A DNA stretch of 64,000 nt, from assembly GCA_001403775.1 (NCBI GenBank), contig CYUG01000011.1, positions 482,548-546,547 of the forward strand, written 5' to 3'. The notes under the pieces were generated by a model. That model had not been told where the DNA came from and searched no databases. It worked only from the letters and a program-made list of their open reading frames with translations. Each line of letters begins with the position of its first letter. Position 1 is the stretch's first letter. The translations under genes were made by a program, and so were the position numbers. The DNA comes from Dermabacter indicis. Lineage in GTDB: Bacteria; Actinomycetota; Actinomycetes; Actinomycetales; Dermabacteraceae. This document shows positions 1-9,070 of the stretch, one piece after another.

Positions 1-912
1 GACGAAACCGAGCGGGCCGTCGTGGGCAAGCGCGACGCCCTCACGAAGCTCCTTGCGGGCATTCTCGCGGGTGGGCACGTGCTCCTCGAGGACTACCCGG
101 GGCTCGGCAAGACCCTCACGGCCAGATCATTTGCCCTCGCGCTCGGCCTCGAGTTCCGGCGCGCCCAGTTCACACCCGACCTTCTGCCTGCTGACCTCAC
201 GGGCTCCGAGGTGTTCAACCAGCAAACGAGCGAGTTCGAGTTCCGGCCCGGACCCGTCTTCACAGGATTGCTGCTCGCCGATGAAATCAACCGCACGCCT
301 CCGAAAACGCAGGCCGCACTTCTCGAAGCGATGCAAGAGCACCAGGTGAGCATCGAGGGCACGACCCACGCTCTCCCGCGCCCCTTCCACGTGCTCGCGA
401 CCGCGAACCCCGTGGAGACCGAGGGTACCTATCCGCTCCCCGAAGCACAGCTCGACCGCTTCCTCATGCGCCTCACGTTTGGCTACCCGAGCGCCAACGA
501 CGAGTGGGACGTGATCGCGCGACGTCTCGAGCGCCGGGAGGAGAACATCGACGTTGCACGCGTGCTCGAGGATGGAGAGCTCGAAAGGCTCCAGCGCTCG
601 GTCGAAACAATCCACGTGAGCGAAGCCGTGGGACGCTACGCGGTCGCACTCGTGCGCGAGACCCGCGAGCACAGTGACACGGCGATGGGGTCCTCACCTC
701 GCGGTTCCCTCGCCCTGATTCAATGCGCACGCGCGCGTGCGCTCATCAACGGTCGCGAATTCGTGATCCCCGAAGACATCAAGGCACTCGCCCACGCATG
801 CCTCGAGCACCGCGTCGTGATCCGCCCCGAGCTGTGGCTGCAAAACATCTCCCCCGCGAGCGTGATCGACGCGATCCTCACGCGCATCGACGCTCCCGAG
901 GCGGCCGCCTAA
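1..912 (+). CDS. MoxR-family AAA+ ATPase (5' end outside the window)
   Basis: The reading frame is open from base 1, and residues before the GTG at 22 already match the family, so the true start lies upstream. The protein shows a Walker A segment EDYPGLGKT, Walker B LLLADEINRTPPKTQ, and the family stretch ANPVETEGTYPLPEAQLDRF. MoxR ATPases are thought to act as chaperones that mature or insert metal or other cofactors in partner proteins, usually with DUF58 and VWA partners. The DUF58 gene begins 2 bases after the stop, so the two are surely co-transcribed. A second MoxR-DUF58 pair lies at 9.5-11.5 kb on the other strand. Confidence 0.93.
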   Translation, partial: DETERAVVGKRDALTKLLAGILAGGHVLLEDYPGLGKTLTARSFALALGLEFRRAQFTPDLLPADLTGSEVFNQQTSEFEFRPGPVFTGLLLADEINRTPPKTQAALLEAMQEHQVSIEGTTHALPRPFHVLATANPVETEGTYPLPEAQLDRFLMRLTFGYPSANDEWDVIARRLERREENIDVARVLEDGELERLQRSVETIHVSEAVGRYAVALVRETREHSDTAMGSSPRGSLALIQCARARALINGREFVIPEDIKALAHACLEHRVVIRPELWLQNISPASVIDAILTRIDAPEAAA

Positions 913-914
913 GT

Positions 915-2141
915 ATGCGCAAAACTCAGGCCTACACGCGCGCGGTGCTCGCTTCAGCGGCATTCGTGCTGTACGGCGTTCTCGGCTCGCGGATCGATGC
1001 ACTCCTCGTCGGCTGCGCGCTGCTCGCGTGGGTCGCAATCGCGCATGCGCTTCGCCCGCGTGGCACGCAAGCGAGGCTCGAGGCCGCCGAGGCCAAGGTC
1101 AACGAGGGCGAATCGGTCACCGCGACCGCCCGGGGTGCTCGCGGCACGCTCGTCACTGTGGGCGTGCGTATGAAAGGCGGGCTTGAGTACTCACCTCGCT
1201 GGGCAGTCACGACCGACGTCGGCACCGCACGCGTGAGTGCAAAGCCGCGCGTGTGGGGCATGCACGAGTTCGGCCCGTTCACGGTGCAGGAAACGGATGC
1301 GCTCGGGGCGTTCCGACGCTACCAGCGCCACGAGGCTCGCAAGATTTCCGCGGTTGCGGGCGCAACGTCAAAACCGAAGTCTCTGAGCCTCAATCACGTC
1401 CTCGGGGTGAGCGGCCCTCACACCTCCCGTTCAAAAGGCGAGGGCACTGCGCTCGCCGATATTCGCCCGTACCGCCCGGGTGATCGGCTCAAGAAAATCA
1501 ACTGGCGCGTGACCTCGCGCCGCGGCGCCCTCTACACGAACGAGACGTTCTCGGAGCGCGACACCGATGTCCTCATCGTCGTCGACACCATGGCCGATAT
1601 CCGCCCGATCGGTGCCGAGCCCGGCGATGGCCGCGCCTCGAGCCTCGACATGAGCGTTGAGGCCGCGACTGTGCTCGCACGCCACTACCTCACGCTCGGC
1701 GACCGAGTGGGACTGCACGATGCGGGCACACTCATCGGCTCAATTCCCTTTGGCACCGGCGAGCGCCACATGCGGCGCATCCTTGAAGCGCTCTCCGGTG
1801 TCTCGCGCGAAAAGTCGGTGTCGTCGCGTTTGCCCCGCACGCCGCGCATCCGCTCGGGCACGCTCACGATCGCGTGCACGCCACTTCTCAGCGAAGAATT
1901 CATCGGGCAGATCGGCCTCATGCGCGCACACGGCGCGGACCTCACGATCATTGACACGCTCCCCTCCGAGCTCACGGAGATTTCTCGGCTCACGGGCGCG
2001 CCGATGAGACGCATCGACGGCATCGAGGACCCGCACCTGTGGGATGAAGCGTGGGCAATCCGCGGCTTCGAACGGCGCTTCGTGATCGCCGACCTCGAAC
2101 GCCGCGGGATCCCTGTGCGCACCCTCGAGGAGGCGCTGTGA
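915..2141 (+). CDS. DUF58-domain membrane-anchored protein, MoxR partner
   Basis: About 408 residues. The chosen ATG at 915 is 2 bases after the moxR stop. The in-frame extension to 723 would overlap moxR and is not used. Two hydrophobic stretches near the N-terminus (about residues 10-45) look like membrane segments. The DUF58 signature follows (YRPGDRLKKINWRVTSRRG, residues about 190-210), then a degenerate VWA-like region with IVVDTMADIRP. DUF58 proteins travel with MoxR ATPases; their biochemical role is not firmly known. The stop overlaps the GTG of the next gene (GTGA). Confidence 0.88.
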   Translation: MRKTQAYTRAVLASAAFVLYGVLGSRIDALLVGCALLAWVAIAHALRPRGTQARLEAAEAKVNEGESVTATARGARGTLVTVGVRMKGGLEYSPRWAVTTDVGTARVSAKPRVWGMHEFGPFTVQETDALGAFRRYQRHEARKISAVAGATSKPKSLSLNHVLGVSGPHTSRSKGEGTALADIRPYRPGDRLKKINWRVTSRRGALYTNETFSERDTDVLIVVDTMADIRPIGAEPGDGRASSLDMSVEAATVLARHYLTLGDRVGLHDAGTLIGSIPFGTGERHMRRILEALSGVSREKSVSSRLPRTPRIRSGTLTIACTPLLSEEFIGQIGLMRAHGADLTIIDTLPSELTEISRLTGAPMRRIDGIEDPHLWDEAWAIRGFERRFVIADLERRGIPVRTLEEAL

Positions 2142-2719
2142 TTCGAAACCTCACCGACCATCTGCTCGACGCACTCGACCTTCTTCGCGCGGTCTCGCAG
2201 ACCCAGTGGTGCACGAGGCTCGGCGCTCTCGCCGCCCAGATCGCGGCCGCGGTGCTCGTCGCGTCCGAGGCCACGCGCGGTTTCGCGGATCCGCTCACGA
2301 TGGGGCTCTTACTTCCGTTCATCGCGATCGCCGTGCTAAACCTCCTCCAATTCGCCCAGCCGGGATCCGAGGCGGGGCTCGTGACATTCGGGGCGTGGCT
2401 CTTCGCGCTGTGGGCGTCGCCCCCTCTCACGCTCGCGCCGTCAATCGGCCTCGCTGCCTTCGTCCTCGCCTCGCATTCCCTCTGGGCCATCGCGGCGCGC
2501 TCCCCCGCGCACGCACAGGCGAGCGGGCGCGCCATTGCATCCGAGCTTCGCGCCTTCGGCCTCGTGCTGTGTCTCGCCGCGGTGCTTCTCGCGCTCGCTC
2601 TCCTGCCGACCATGGTCATGCGCGCTCAGGCGATACCGAGCGTCATCATCCTCGTGGCGATTCTCGTCGTGTTTGGAGCCCTCTGGTGGCTTCTCGTGCC
2701 TCGCAAGGGCGAGGACTGA
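2138..2719 (+). CDS. Uncharacterised membrane protein of the MoxR-DUF58 operon
   Basis: 193 residues. The GTG at 2138 overlaps the TGA of the DUF58 gene, so translation is probably coupled. There are about five or six hydrophobic segments (roughly residues 25-45, 48-66, 72-110, 130-150, 160-185) and a short charged tail ending PRKGED. I recognise no domain. In other actinobacteria a large transglutaminase-like membrane protein often follows DUF58, but this protein is too short for that and shows no Cys-His-Asp triad. It is the last gene of the plus-strand operon; the next gene is convergent with only 28 bases between stops. Confidence 0.75.
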   Translation: MIRNLTDHLLDALDLLRAVSQTQWCTRLGALAAQIAAAVLVASEATRGFADPLTMGLLLPFIAIAVLNLLQFAQPGSEAGLVTFGAWLFALWASPPLTLAPSIGLAAFVLASHSLWAIAARSPAHAQASGRAIASELRAFGLVLCLAAVLLALALLPTMVMRAQAIPSVIILVAILVVFGALWWLLVPRKGED

Positions 2720-2747
2720 GCATTTGGACCGCCAGGTTTCGGGGTCG

Positions 2748-3836
2748 CTAGTCGCTTACGCGTTCGGCAAACGCCGGAGCGGCGTGCATGATTTCGTCCA
2801 TATCGCTCGCACGCACGTACGCAGCTGGGCCCTGTTCGCGCGCGGGATCGGCGGCCCTGCGTCTCGTCACGGCGAAGGCAAGCCCTCGCGCCTCGCGCGC
2901 CGAAAATCCGAGTTCGTGCCACGCGCCGAGCACGTGCCTCATCGTATTTTCGACCGCGCCGGCTGTCGCGAGGAAGCGAATATCGACGCCTTTCTCGCGC
3001 GCCTCGGCGAGTGCTTCCCACGCCCCGCCCACAGCTGCAAGATCGCGCGAAAGGGGGTCGAGGGCGATACTTTGCACCCCCGCATCGAGCGCCGCGCGTA
3101 CGATGCCGACGCGCGAATCCACCGCGAACGGAACCCTCTCACCGTCGATCCCGCGAGCCTTGGCCGCGCTTAGGCTTTCGGCGAAGAGGTCTGTGAGGAC
3201 CGTGCGGCCGATCGCGGGATGGAAGCGATAGCCGGAAGCCGTACGCACGCGCCCCTCCACCGCTCGAAGAGCGCCACGCTCGTCGAGCATGACGCGCGGC
3301 TTCGCGCCCGGGATACGATCACCGAGCAGTTCGGCTTCGGAGCCGATTCCCTCGGCAATCAGCGCGGGCATCTCGCGCAGGAGCCCCGCGTCGGCAAGCG
3401 CGAGCTCACCGTTGGACGTAAACACCGAGGACGCGAGCGCGACCGGGCCGAGTCGAGCGAAACTCAGTGGACCCTCGTAGCCGAAGAAGGCGAGCCGCGC
3501 AGCGTCAAGTCGCGAAAGAGCCTCGTCGTGGCTCGCGCGCCAGCGCGTTCCCTCCCCCGGACCGATCCGCCAGCCATAGGGCGCGAGATCACCCGAAACC
3601 GGAAGCATTGCGAGGCTCGCGGGGAGCACGTGATCAAAGGGACCCGCGCCGCCAAGCGCGAGAGACGGCTCCGCCTCGATGCCTGCCTCGAGGCTCGAGC
3701 CGAGCAGGGCACGCATGCGCTCGAAGCGCCCCATGAGCGGTCCCGCGCCGAGCGCGGCCGAGGCTTCGTTGAAGGCGAGGGTGCCGTCGGAAAATATTGT
3801 GAGGAGCGGGGCGGGCGCGCCCTCCGGTGCGCTCAT
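2748..3836 (-). CDS. MetE-like (cobalamin-independent methionine synthase superfamily) protein without zinc cysteines
   Basis: 362 residues, starting in a 4-bp ATGA overlap with the mnmA stop. It occupies the place where many actinobacteria carry a gene annotated as a vitamin-B12-independent methionine synthase family protein, downstream of mnmA. Faint barrel-like stretches support this (GPFDHVLPASLAML, GPLSFARLGPVALASSV, GVQSIALDPLSRDL). The translation contains no cysteine at all, so the Cys/His/Cys zinc site of true MetE is missing and methionine synthase activity is unlikely. The family assignment rests on weak similarity plus location; treat the function as unknown. Confidence 0.5.
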   Translation of the reverse strand: MSAPEGAPAPLLTIFSDGTLAFNEASAALGAGPLMGRFERMRALLGSSLEAGIEAEPSLALGGAGPFDHVLPASLAMLPVSGDLAPYGWRIGPGEGTRWRASHDEALSRLDAARLAFFGYEGPLSFARLGPVALASSVFTSNGELALADAGLLREMPALIAEGIGSEAELLGDRIPGAKPRVMLDERGALRAVEGRVRTASGYRFHPAIGRTVLTDLFAESLSAAKARGIDGERVPFAVDSRVGIVRAALDAGVQSIALDPLSRDLAAVGGAWEALAEAREKGVDIRFLATAGAVENTMRHVLGAWHELGFSAREARGLAFAVTRRRAADPAREQGPAAYVRASDMDEIMHAAPAFAERVSD

Positions 3837-4936
3837 GCGCGCGAATCGAGGGTCGCCGAGGCGAGAACGCGGTCGCCAGAGTAAAGCACGAGGGTCTGGC
3901 CGGGGGCGACACCGCGGATCGGCCTCGCGAGTTCGACCGTGAGGCCCGCGATGCCACTTTCGTGATCACTTCCGGACTCGACGTTCGTGATGACGCCCGG
4001 GATCGCATCGCCGTGCGCGCGAATCTGCGCCTCGACCTCGCGGCCCGAGTCCAGATCCTCGAACGGCACGACCTCGCTTGCGACGAGGGTGCGCGTCGAA
4101 AGCAGCTCCGCCGCGCCGACCACGACCTGGCGGGTTTCGGGCTTCACATCGAGCACGTAGCGCGGCTTGCCATCGGCGGCGGGGCGGCCCAGATTGAGGC
4201 CCTTGCGCTGGCCAACCGTAAAACCGTACGTGCCCGAATGCTCGCCGAGAACGCGGCCATCCGCATCAACGATCTCGCCGGGCTGCGCACCGAGTTCGCG
4301 CTCAAGGAAGCCTCGCGTATCGCCATCGGGAATGAAACAAATGTCGTAGCTATCGGGCTTGTGTCCCACGCCGAGCCCGCGGCGATCAGCCTCGGCGCGC
4401 ACCTCGGCCTTGTCAGCAAAACCTCCGAGCGGGAACACCGAGCGCGCGAGGCCCTCGGGGCCCATCACGGCGAGCACGTAGCTCTGATCCTTCTGCATAT
4501 TGGCGCTTCTGTGGAGCGAGCGTGCCCCTCCGGGGCCTTCGTTGCGCACCGACGCGTAGTGCCCCGTGCACACCGCATCAAAACCCAAAAGACGCGCGCG
4601 GTCCATGAGCGCCGCAAACTTGATCCGCTCATTGCAGCGCACACACGGGTTCGGGGTGCGGCCGCGCGAATACTCCTCGAGGAAGTCCTCGACCACGAGG
4701 TCGTGAAAATCGTTCGACAGGTCCCACACGTAGTACGGGATCCCGATGTGGTCAGCCGCGCGACGCGCATCCGAGGCATCCTCGACCGTGCAGCAGCCAC
4801 GCGAACCGTTGCGGGTCTGCTCACGATTCTTCGAGAGCGCCATGTGGACGCCCACGACGTCGTGCCCCTGCTCAACGGCAAGCGCCGCGGCCACGGCCGA
4901 ATCGACGCCGCCACTCATCGCGGCAAGAACCTTCAC
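3833..4936 (-). CDS. mnmA: tRNA-specific 2-thiouridylase MnmA
   Basis: 367 residues from a GTG at 4936, chosen because MKVLAAMSGGVDSAVAAAL is the family N-terminus and a GGAAGG ribosome site lies just upstream; the in-frame extension to 5005 is not needed. MnmA activates U34 of tRNA with ATP and transfers sulfur to give s2U. Visible motifs are the PP-loop SGGVDS, the first catalytic cysteine in TPNPCVRCN, ARLLGFDAVCTGHYA, DQSYVL, and the second cysteine in SYDICFIPDGD. The C-terminal RNA-binding domain includes YGFTVGQRKGL. A cysteine desulfurase gene, the likely sulfur source, lies immediately upstream on the same strand. Confidence 0.96.
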   Translation of the reverse strand: MKVLAAMSGGVDSAVAAALAVEQGHDVVGVHMALSKNREQTRNGSRGCCTVEDASDARRAADHIGIPYYVWDLSNDFHDLVVEDFLEEYSRGRTPNPCVRCNERIKFAALMDRARLLGFDAVCTGHYASVRNEGPGGARSLHRSANMQKDQSYVLAVMGPEGLARSVFPLGGFADKAEVRAEADRRGLGVGHKPDSYDICFIPDGDTRGFLERELGAQPGEIVDADGRVLGEHSGTYGFTVGQRKGLNLGRPAADGKPRYVLDVKPETRQVVVGAAELLSTRTLVASEVVPFEDLDSGREVEAQIRAHGDAIPGVITNVESGSDHESGIAGLTVELARPIRGVAPGQTLVLYSGDRVLASATLDSRA

Positions 4937-4991
4937 CTCGCACCTTCCATTCGAGCGTCTTGAAAACGCCCTCCACTGTACAAAGCACACA

Positions 4992-5016
4992 CCCCGCGCA
5001 CACACGTTGCGCGGGG
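4992..5016 (-). terminator. GC-rich hairpin between cysteine desulfurase and mnmA
   Basis: Perfect 9-bp arms CCCCGCGCA (4992-5000) and TGCGCGGGG (5008-5016) enclose a 7-base loop. There is no clear U-run on the minus strand, so it may attenuate or protect the 3' end of the upstream message rather than fully stop transcription. Confidence 0.5.
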
Positions 5017-5032
5017 CATCTCACGAAATTTT

Positions 5033-6166
5033 TCAACCATTCGAGGCGACGGCCCGCGCCTTTTCGAGGACACCCGGAAGAACTTTCACGAGTGCTTCGA
5101 CATCCGCCCTCGTGCTCGTCCACCCGAGCGAAAAGCGGATCGCGCCGCGCATGAGCGCATCCGAATAGCCCATCGCGCCGAGCACGTGCGACGCCTGCGT
5201 CACGCCCGCGTGGCACGCTGAACCCGCGGAGCAGTCAATGCCCTCCTGATCGAGGAGGAACAAAATCGCATCCTGATCCGCGCCCTCGAAACACACGTGC
5301 ACCACGTGCGGGGAGCGCGGCGCACTCTCGGCCGTGAAATGGGCGCGCGGATCGATACGGCGGATGTTCTCACGCAAGAGCTTCGCGAGCTCGTCGCGCT
5401 CAGCACCGCGAGTTTCGCGCTCCTCGACGCTCTCACGCAGTGCCACGGCGAGCGCCGCCGCGTGGGCAGCATCAAGCGTGCCCGAGCGGATTCCACGCTG
5501 TTGGCCGCCGCCCGTGCCAAAGGCCGCGAGTTTCACGGCCGGGTCGGCGACGAGCAAGCCCGCGCCCACGGGAGCGCCGAGCTTGTGACCCGTGATCGAA
5601 CACAGCGGAACCTTCGAGAAATCGGGCGCATCCATGTGCGCCATGGCCTGCACCGCATCGGTATGCACGAGAGTGCCGTAGCGCGAAGCGATCTGCGAGA
5701 GCGCCTCGAGGTCCTGGATGACCCCGGTCTCGTTGTTCACGAGGGCTGCGCTCACGAGGGCGGCGGCTTCACGTCCGTTGGAAGGAGCAAGAAGTTTCTC
5801 GGTCGCGACGAGGTCGAGGCGACCGTCGGAATCCACGGGCGCGAGGTCCCCGCCGAGCGCACGTACGGTATCCACAACGGCGGGGTGATCGGTCGAAAGA
5901 CCCACGACGCGGCCACGGACACCGCGCAAGGCGAGGTTATCCGCCTCCGTGCCGCCGGAGGTCATGATGATCCAGCTGCGCGGCACTCCGAGAATGTCGG
6001 CGATCTCGGCGACGGCGTCGTCGAAGATGCCCCGGACTCGTCGACCCGAAGCGTGCTGGCTCGACGGGTTACCGAGCGTGCGCGCAGCTTCCGCGTAGGC
6101 CTCGAGTGCACTCGGACGGATAGCGGTTGTAGCGGCGTGATCGAGATACACGCGGCCTTCTACCAT
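5033..6166 (-). CDS. Cysteine desulfurase (IscS/NifS family)
   Basis: 377 residues. This is a PLP enzyme that converts cysteine to alanine and leaves a persulfide on its own active-site cysteine. The sequence shows YLDHAATT at the N-terminus, TSGGTEADNLAL, LVNNETGVIQD, HTDAVQAMA (PLP aspartate region), SITGHKLGAPVGAGLL with the PLP lysine, RSGTLDA, and the catalytic-loop cysteine in GSACHAGV. The start overlaps the end of the TPR/membrane gene by 7 bases, making this the last gene of the Bat-like operon. mnmA follows, so the likely job is sulfur supply for tRNA thiolation; no IscU-like scaffold is nearby. Confidence 0.93.
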   Translation of the reverse strand: MVEGRVYLDHAATTAIRPSALEAYAEAARTLGNPSSQHASGRRVRGIFDDAVAEIADILGVPRSWIIMTSGGTEADNLALRGVRGRVVGLSTDHPAVVDTVRALGGDLAPVDSDGRLDLVATEKLLAPSNGREAAALVSAALVNNETGVIQDLEALSQIASRYGTLVHTDAVQAMAHMDAPDFSKVPLCSITGHKLGAPVGAGLLVADPAVKLAAFGTGGGQQRGIRSGTLDAAHAAALAVALRESVEERETRGAERDELAKLLRENIRRIDPRAHFTAESAPRSPHVVHVCFEGADQDAILFLLDQEGIDCSAGSACHAGVTQASHVLGAMGYSDALMRGAIRFSLGWTSTRADVEALVKVLPGVLEKARAVASNG

Positions 6167-7044
6167 GGTTTCGTTACTCCCTTATCGTCGCTCTCGCCAC
6201 CGTCGTCACCGTCACCGTTCGAGGGATCGTTGCCGCCGTTTTGCTTCTTGAGCTCTTCCTGCTTCTTCTGATCCTCGGGATCGGGCGTGGGGGTCTTGCC
6301 ATCCTTGCCGTCGCCGTTCGGGTCCGTCTTCTTAGGATCGTTTTCGGGGTTCTCCTTATCGTTCTTCCCCTTCTCGCTCGGTCCCTCGCGCTCGTCCTTA
6401 CCAGCCTCGCGGTCGGCCTCTTTGCGTTCTTCCTCAATCTGCTCGCCCGATTTGCCGGTCGATTCCTTATCTTCGTTTGAATCGGAGGCACTGCCGCCGT
6501 TCTGACATGGGGCGAGGACCTCTTCCGCTGAGTACAGGAGATCCCCGCGCTCGTCTGGATCCTTCATCCCGCGTGCCTCGCCCGCCATCGCTACCGCGAG
6601 GTTGTTGCGGATCTTGCACTCTGCATGCGGCGGTTTGTTGAGGTCCTTCCCCGTCATCCACTCGCTCAAGGCCTTTTCAAGCTCCCCTCTCGCCTCAGAA
6701 AACTTGTTCTCGCGTAGGTATGCGGTGCCTTTGGTGAGATGCGGGAGGTAGGGCTCGAAGATATTCACCGTTTCCACGGGACCTAAGCGACCACGTGCAT
6801 CGTCGTACTGCTCATTCGAGTAGGCGTTGAGCGCCCAGGCTTGCGTGAGCGGCATCGACACGAAGCGCACGATGCCCGCGGCAAGAACGAGCACGGGGAT
6901 CGCGATGAGGAGCGTGCCGACGAGGCGGAGCATGCGGAAGCGGCCGCGATCGATCCCGAAGTTGCGTCCCTTACGCGCTGAACGACGAAGGCCGAGGCGC
7001 TGGCTCCACGTGAGCTTCGCGTCGTCGTGCGTCTTCTTCGCCAT
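6160..7044 (-). CDS. Membrane-anchored TPR-like protein with charged tail (BatC-like position)
   Basis: 294 residues. A basic N-terminus of about 38 residues is followed by one membrane segment (about 39-62, LVGTLLIAIPVLVLAAGIV). A helical region comes next that reads like a tetratricopeptide unit (GTAYLRENKFSEARGELEKAL). The last 120 residues are low-complexity Lys/Asp/Glu/Gly/Pro, ending in short DPxNGDG-like runs. It follows two VWA genes, which is the place of BatC in Bacteroidetes/spirochaete aerotolerance operons. I infer an accessory scaffold; no catalytic motif is visible. Confidence 0.7.
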   Translation of the reverse strand: MAKKTHDDAKLTWSQRLGLRRSARKGRNFGIDRGRFRMLRLVGTLLIAIPVLVLAAGIVRFVSMPLTQAWALNAYSNEQYDDARGRLGPVETVNIFEPYLPHLTKGTAYLRENKFSEARGELEKALSEWMTGKDLNKPPHAECKIRNNLAVAMAGEARGMKDPDERGDLLYSAEEVLAPCQNGGSASDSNEDKESTGKSGEQIEEERKEADREAGKDEREGPSEKGKNDKENPENDPKKTDPNGDGKDGKTPTPDPEDQKKQEELKKQNGGNDPSNGDGDDGGESDDKGVTKPW

Positions 7045-7046
7045 GG

Positions 7047-8051
7047 CTATCTCCTTCCCGCGCGCGCGACATCAGCGCGGCTCAAGGTCTTCGGCAAGCG
7101 GAGCGTCAAGGCGGCAAGTTCCCAGACTGCGAGCAAGGTCAAGGCGATCGAGGCGATCCAGTACCAGTCCTCGAAACTCGGCACTGCCTGTTCCTCGGTC
7201 GTGTCGATGAGCGTGAGGTCGAGGCCTTTCCACGTCGTGTCGAGCCCCTCGTTTCCGGCCGTGCGGTGGAGGTAACTCACACCCATTTGCTGCGCGATGA
7301 ACTGGAGATTTTTCTCGTCGATCTTCGAAAGGCCCCGGCCGCCAGACGGGTCCTTGATGTACTGGCCGTCACTCTCGCCGCCAACGGCCTTCATGGGGCC
7401 GCCCTGGGCGGTGCCGTAGCCGAGTACGGCGCCGCCATCGACCTTTCCGCCAAGTGCCCCGAACGGCTCGGATTCTTTGTTGTCCGTGTTTTCACCGTCG
7501 CTGAGGAAGTACACGAGCACGTGCGAGTCCGGATCCTCCTCACGGGTGTGGTCCACGAGTTTTTGGAGCGCGCCGCGGGGGCGGTCAACATTGGAGCCAC
7601 GTGAGTAGTCGGTCAGTTCGGTGTGCGCCGTGTCGATCCACGCCTTGACCGCGCCCGCATCGGTCGTGAGCGGCAGCTGCGCGGAGGCACTCGAATCGAA
7701 CGTGATGATCGAGAACCGCGCCCCGTTCATGCCGTCCATGATTGTGCGGATGTCGGCTTTGGCGCCGTCGAGACGGGGCTTCGAACCGTCGTAGTCCTCG
7801 GCGTTCATGGAGCCCGTGAGGTCCACGACGAAGATGACGTTTGCGTTGAGTCGCTGCGTGCTGAGCCCTTCGTCGCCCGTGACGGGGCGGATTGCCACGA
7901 CGGCGAGCATGAGCACCATGAGCAGGCGGCGCAACCAATCGAGTCGCGCGCCCTTACGCACGCCGAGAAGCACAGCGCATGCGATCACGATCGGCACAAA
8001 GATCAGCGCAATCGCCCACCACGGCATAAGGGGGTGAATAGCGAGATTCAT
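7047..8051 (-). CDS. VWA-domain membrane protein (BatB-like)
   Basis: 334 residues from the ATG at 8051, preferred over the ATG at 8063 because GGAGG sits 5-6 bases upstream and the ATGA overlap with the previous stop is typical here. Two N-terminal membrane segments (about residues 8-30 and 42-58) precede a von Willebrand A domain with the metal site in VVDLTGS (a DxTxS form), TFDSSA and LSDGENTDN. A last membrane segment follows (about 292-315). VWA domains bind divalent metal and protein ligands. It is translationally coupled to the preceding VWA gene and probably pairs with it at the membrane. Confidence 0.86.
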   Translation of the reverse strand: MNLAIHPLMPWWAIALIFVPIVIACAVLLGVRKGARLDWLRRLLMVLMLAVVAIRPVTGDEGLSTQRLNANVIFVVDLTGSMNAEDYDGSKPRLDGAKADIRTIMDGMNGARFSIITFDSSASAQLPLTTDAGAVKAWIDTAHTELTDYSRGSNVDRPRGALQKLVDHTREEDPDSHVLVYFLSDGENTDNKESEPFGALGGKVDGGAVLGYGTAQGGPMKAVGGESDGQYIKDPSGGRGLSKIDEKNLQFIAQQMGVSYLHRTAGNEGLDTTWKGLDLTLIDTTEEQAVPSFEDWYWIASIALTLLAVWELAALTLRLPKTLSRADVARAGRR

Positions 8052-9070
8052 CGCTGCCTCCATCCCACGACGATCATGGCAAGAAGCACGATGAGCGAAA
8101 TCGTGAAGAACAACACCGGGTGGTCAGTGCGAATCACGCGTGGGATCGCCCCCATATCGGCGGCTTGGGCCTTTTGAATCTCGGCGATGATCGAAGGAAT
8201 CGCCCCGGGGTCTCCCGAAGCCCAGAACCTGCCGCCTGTGCGCTCGGTTTCGCTCTGGAGCTCTTCCGCGCAGTTGCCCGTGCACGAGGTCGCACCGGGA
8301 TAGAAGGTCCACATCGTGATGTCCCTGCTCATCAGGGTGTCGACCGCCTCGGGGAACTCGTAGATGCCCGTACCGCCCGGCTCATTGTCGGTCGCGAGCA
8401 CCATGAAGCGCGAGCGGTCCTCTTCCGCGTGATCGAAGAGCTGCCCGCACGAAGCGACGCCGTTGCCGATCAGCGAGGGCGGCAACGACTCGTCGTAGGT
8501 GCCGCCCACGAAATCCCAGAACTTCTCGATGTCCTTCTCGCTGTACTGCGCTGTACCCATGCGATGGGCCACGGGGTTGTATTTGAGCGCATCGATCCCT
8601 CGTTCGAGCTCTCGGCGGATAAGGCCGTAGTCGTTCGTGAGCGGGAAGACCGTGCGCGAGTTCGAGTTGAAGATCGAAAGCCCCACGCGCTCCCCCTTGA
8701 AGCCGTCGACGAGTTCGAGGTAGCTCTCGAGAATCTCGCGATCGAAGGGCAGCATCGAGCCGGAAATATCGAGGCACAGAACGATGTCGCGGTTTTTGAA
8801 TGAAGGGGTCTCTACGCGTTCGCTCGCGAGGCGACCCGAGAGGAGAGCGCCCGTGAGCACGAGAGTGCCCGCGAGCGCAACGCTCACGAGGCGCAGCACT
8901 CGCGAGGTCCGCTGCGCTCGGCGCACGCTCGGAAGGTGGTCGAGGTAGCTCGTGTTGCCCACGAAAATGGCGCGATTGCGCACCACTCGCCTATTGAGGT
9001 AGGCGAGTGCCCAGGCGATAAGCCCCGCGATCAGGAGGAGGCAGGACACCCACCAGAAACTCATCACCAT
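8048..9070 (-). CDS. VWA-domain membrane protein (BatA-like)
   Basis: 340 residues; the ATG at 9070 overlaps the upstream gene, and an ATG at 9064 (third residue) is an equally possible start. Two N-terminal membrane helices (about residues 5-22 and 58-80) are followed by a VWA domain with a canonical metal site CLDISGSM, then SIFNSNSR and VLATDNEPGG. A C-terminal membrane helix lies at about 318-337. Two CxxxC-like pairs (CTGNC near residue 285) could form disulfides outside the cell. It is the first of two adjacent VWA proteins in the MoxR operon. Confidence 0.87.
   Translation of the reverse strand: MVMSFWWVSCLLLIAGLIAWALAYLNRRVVRNRAIFVGNTSYLDHLPSVRRAQRTSRVLRLVSVALAGTLVLTGALLSGRLASERVETPSFKNRDIVLCLDISGSMLPFDREILESYLELVDGFKGERVGLSIFNSNSRTVFPLTNDYGLIRRELERGIDALKYNPVAHRMGTAQYSEKDIEKFWDFVGGTYDESLPPSLIGNGVASCGQLFDHAEEDRSRFMVLATDNEPGGTGIYEFPEAVDTLMSRDITMWTFYPGATSCTGNCAEELQSETERTGGRFWASGDPGAIPSIIAEIQKAQAADMGAIPRVIRTDHPVLFFTISLIVLLAMIVVGWRQR

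Noticed and set aside
22-912. Complete moxR starting at GTG 22
   Set aside because: The residues encoded before base 22 continue the family N-terminal region, so the gene is truncated by the window edge.
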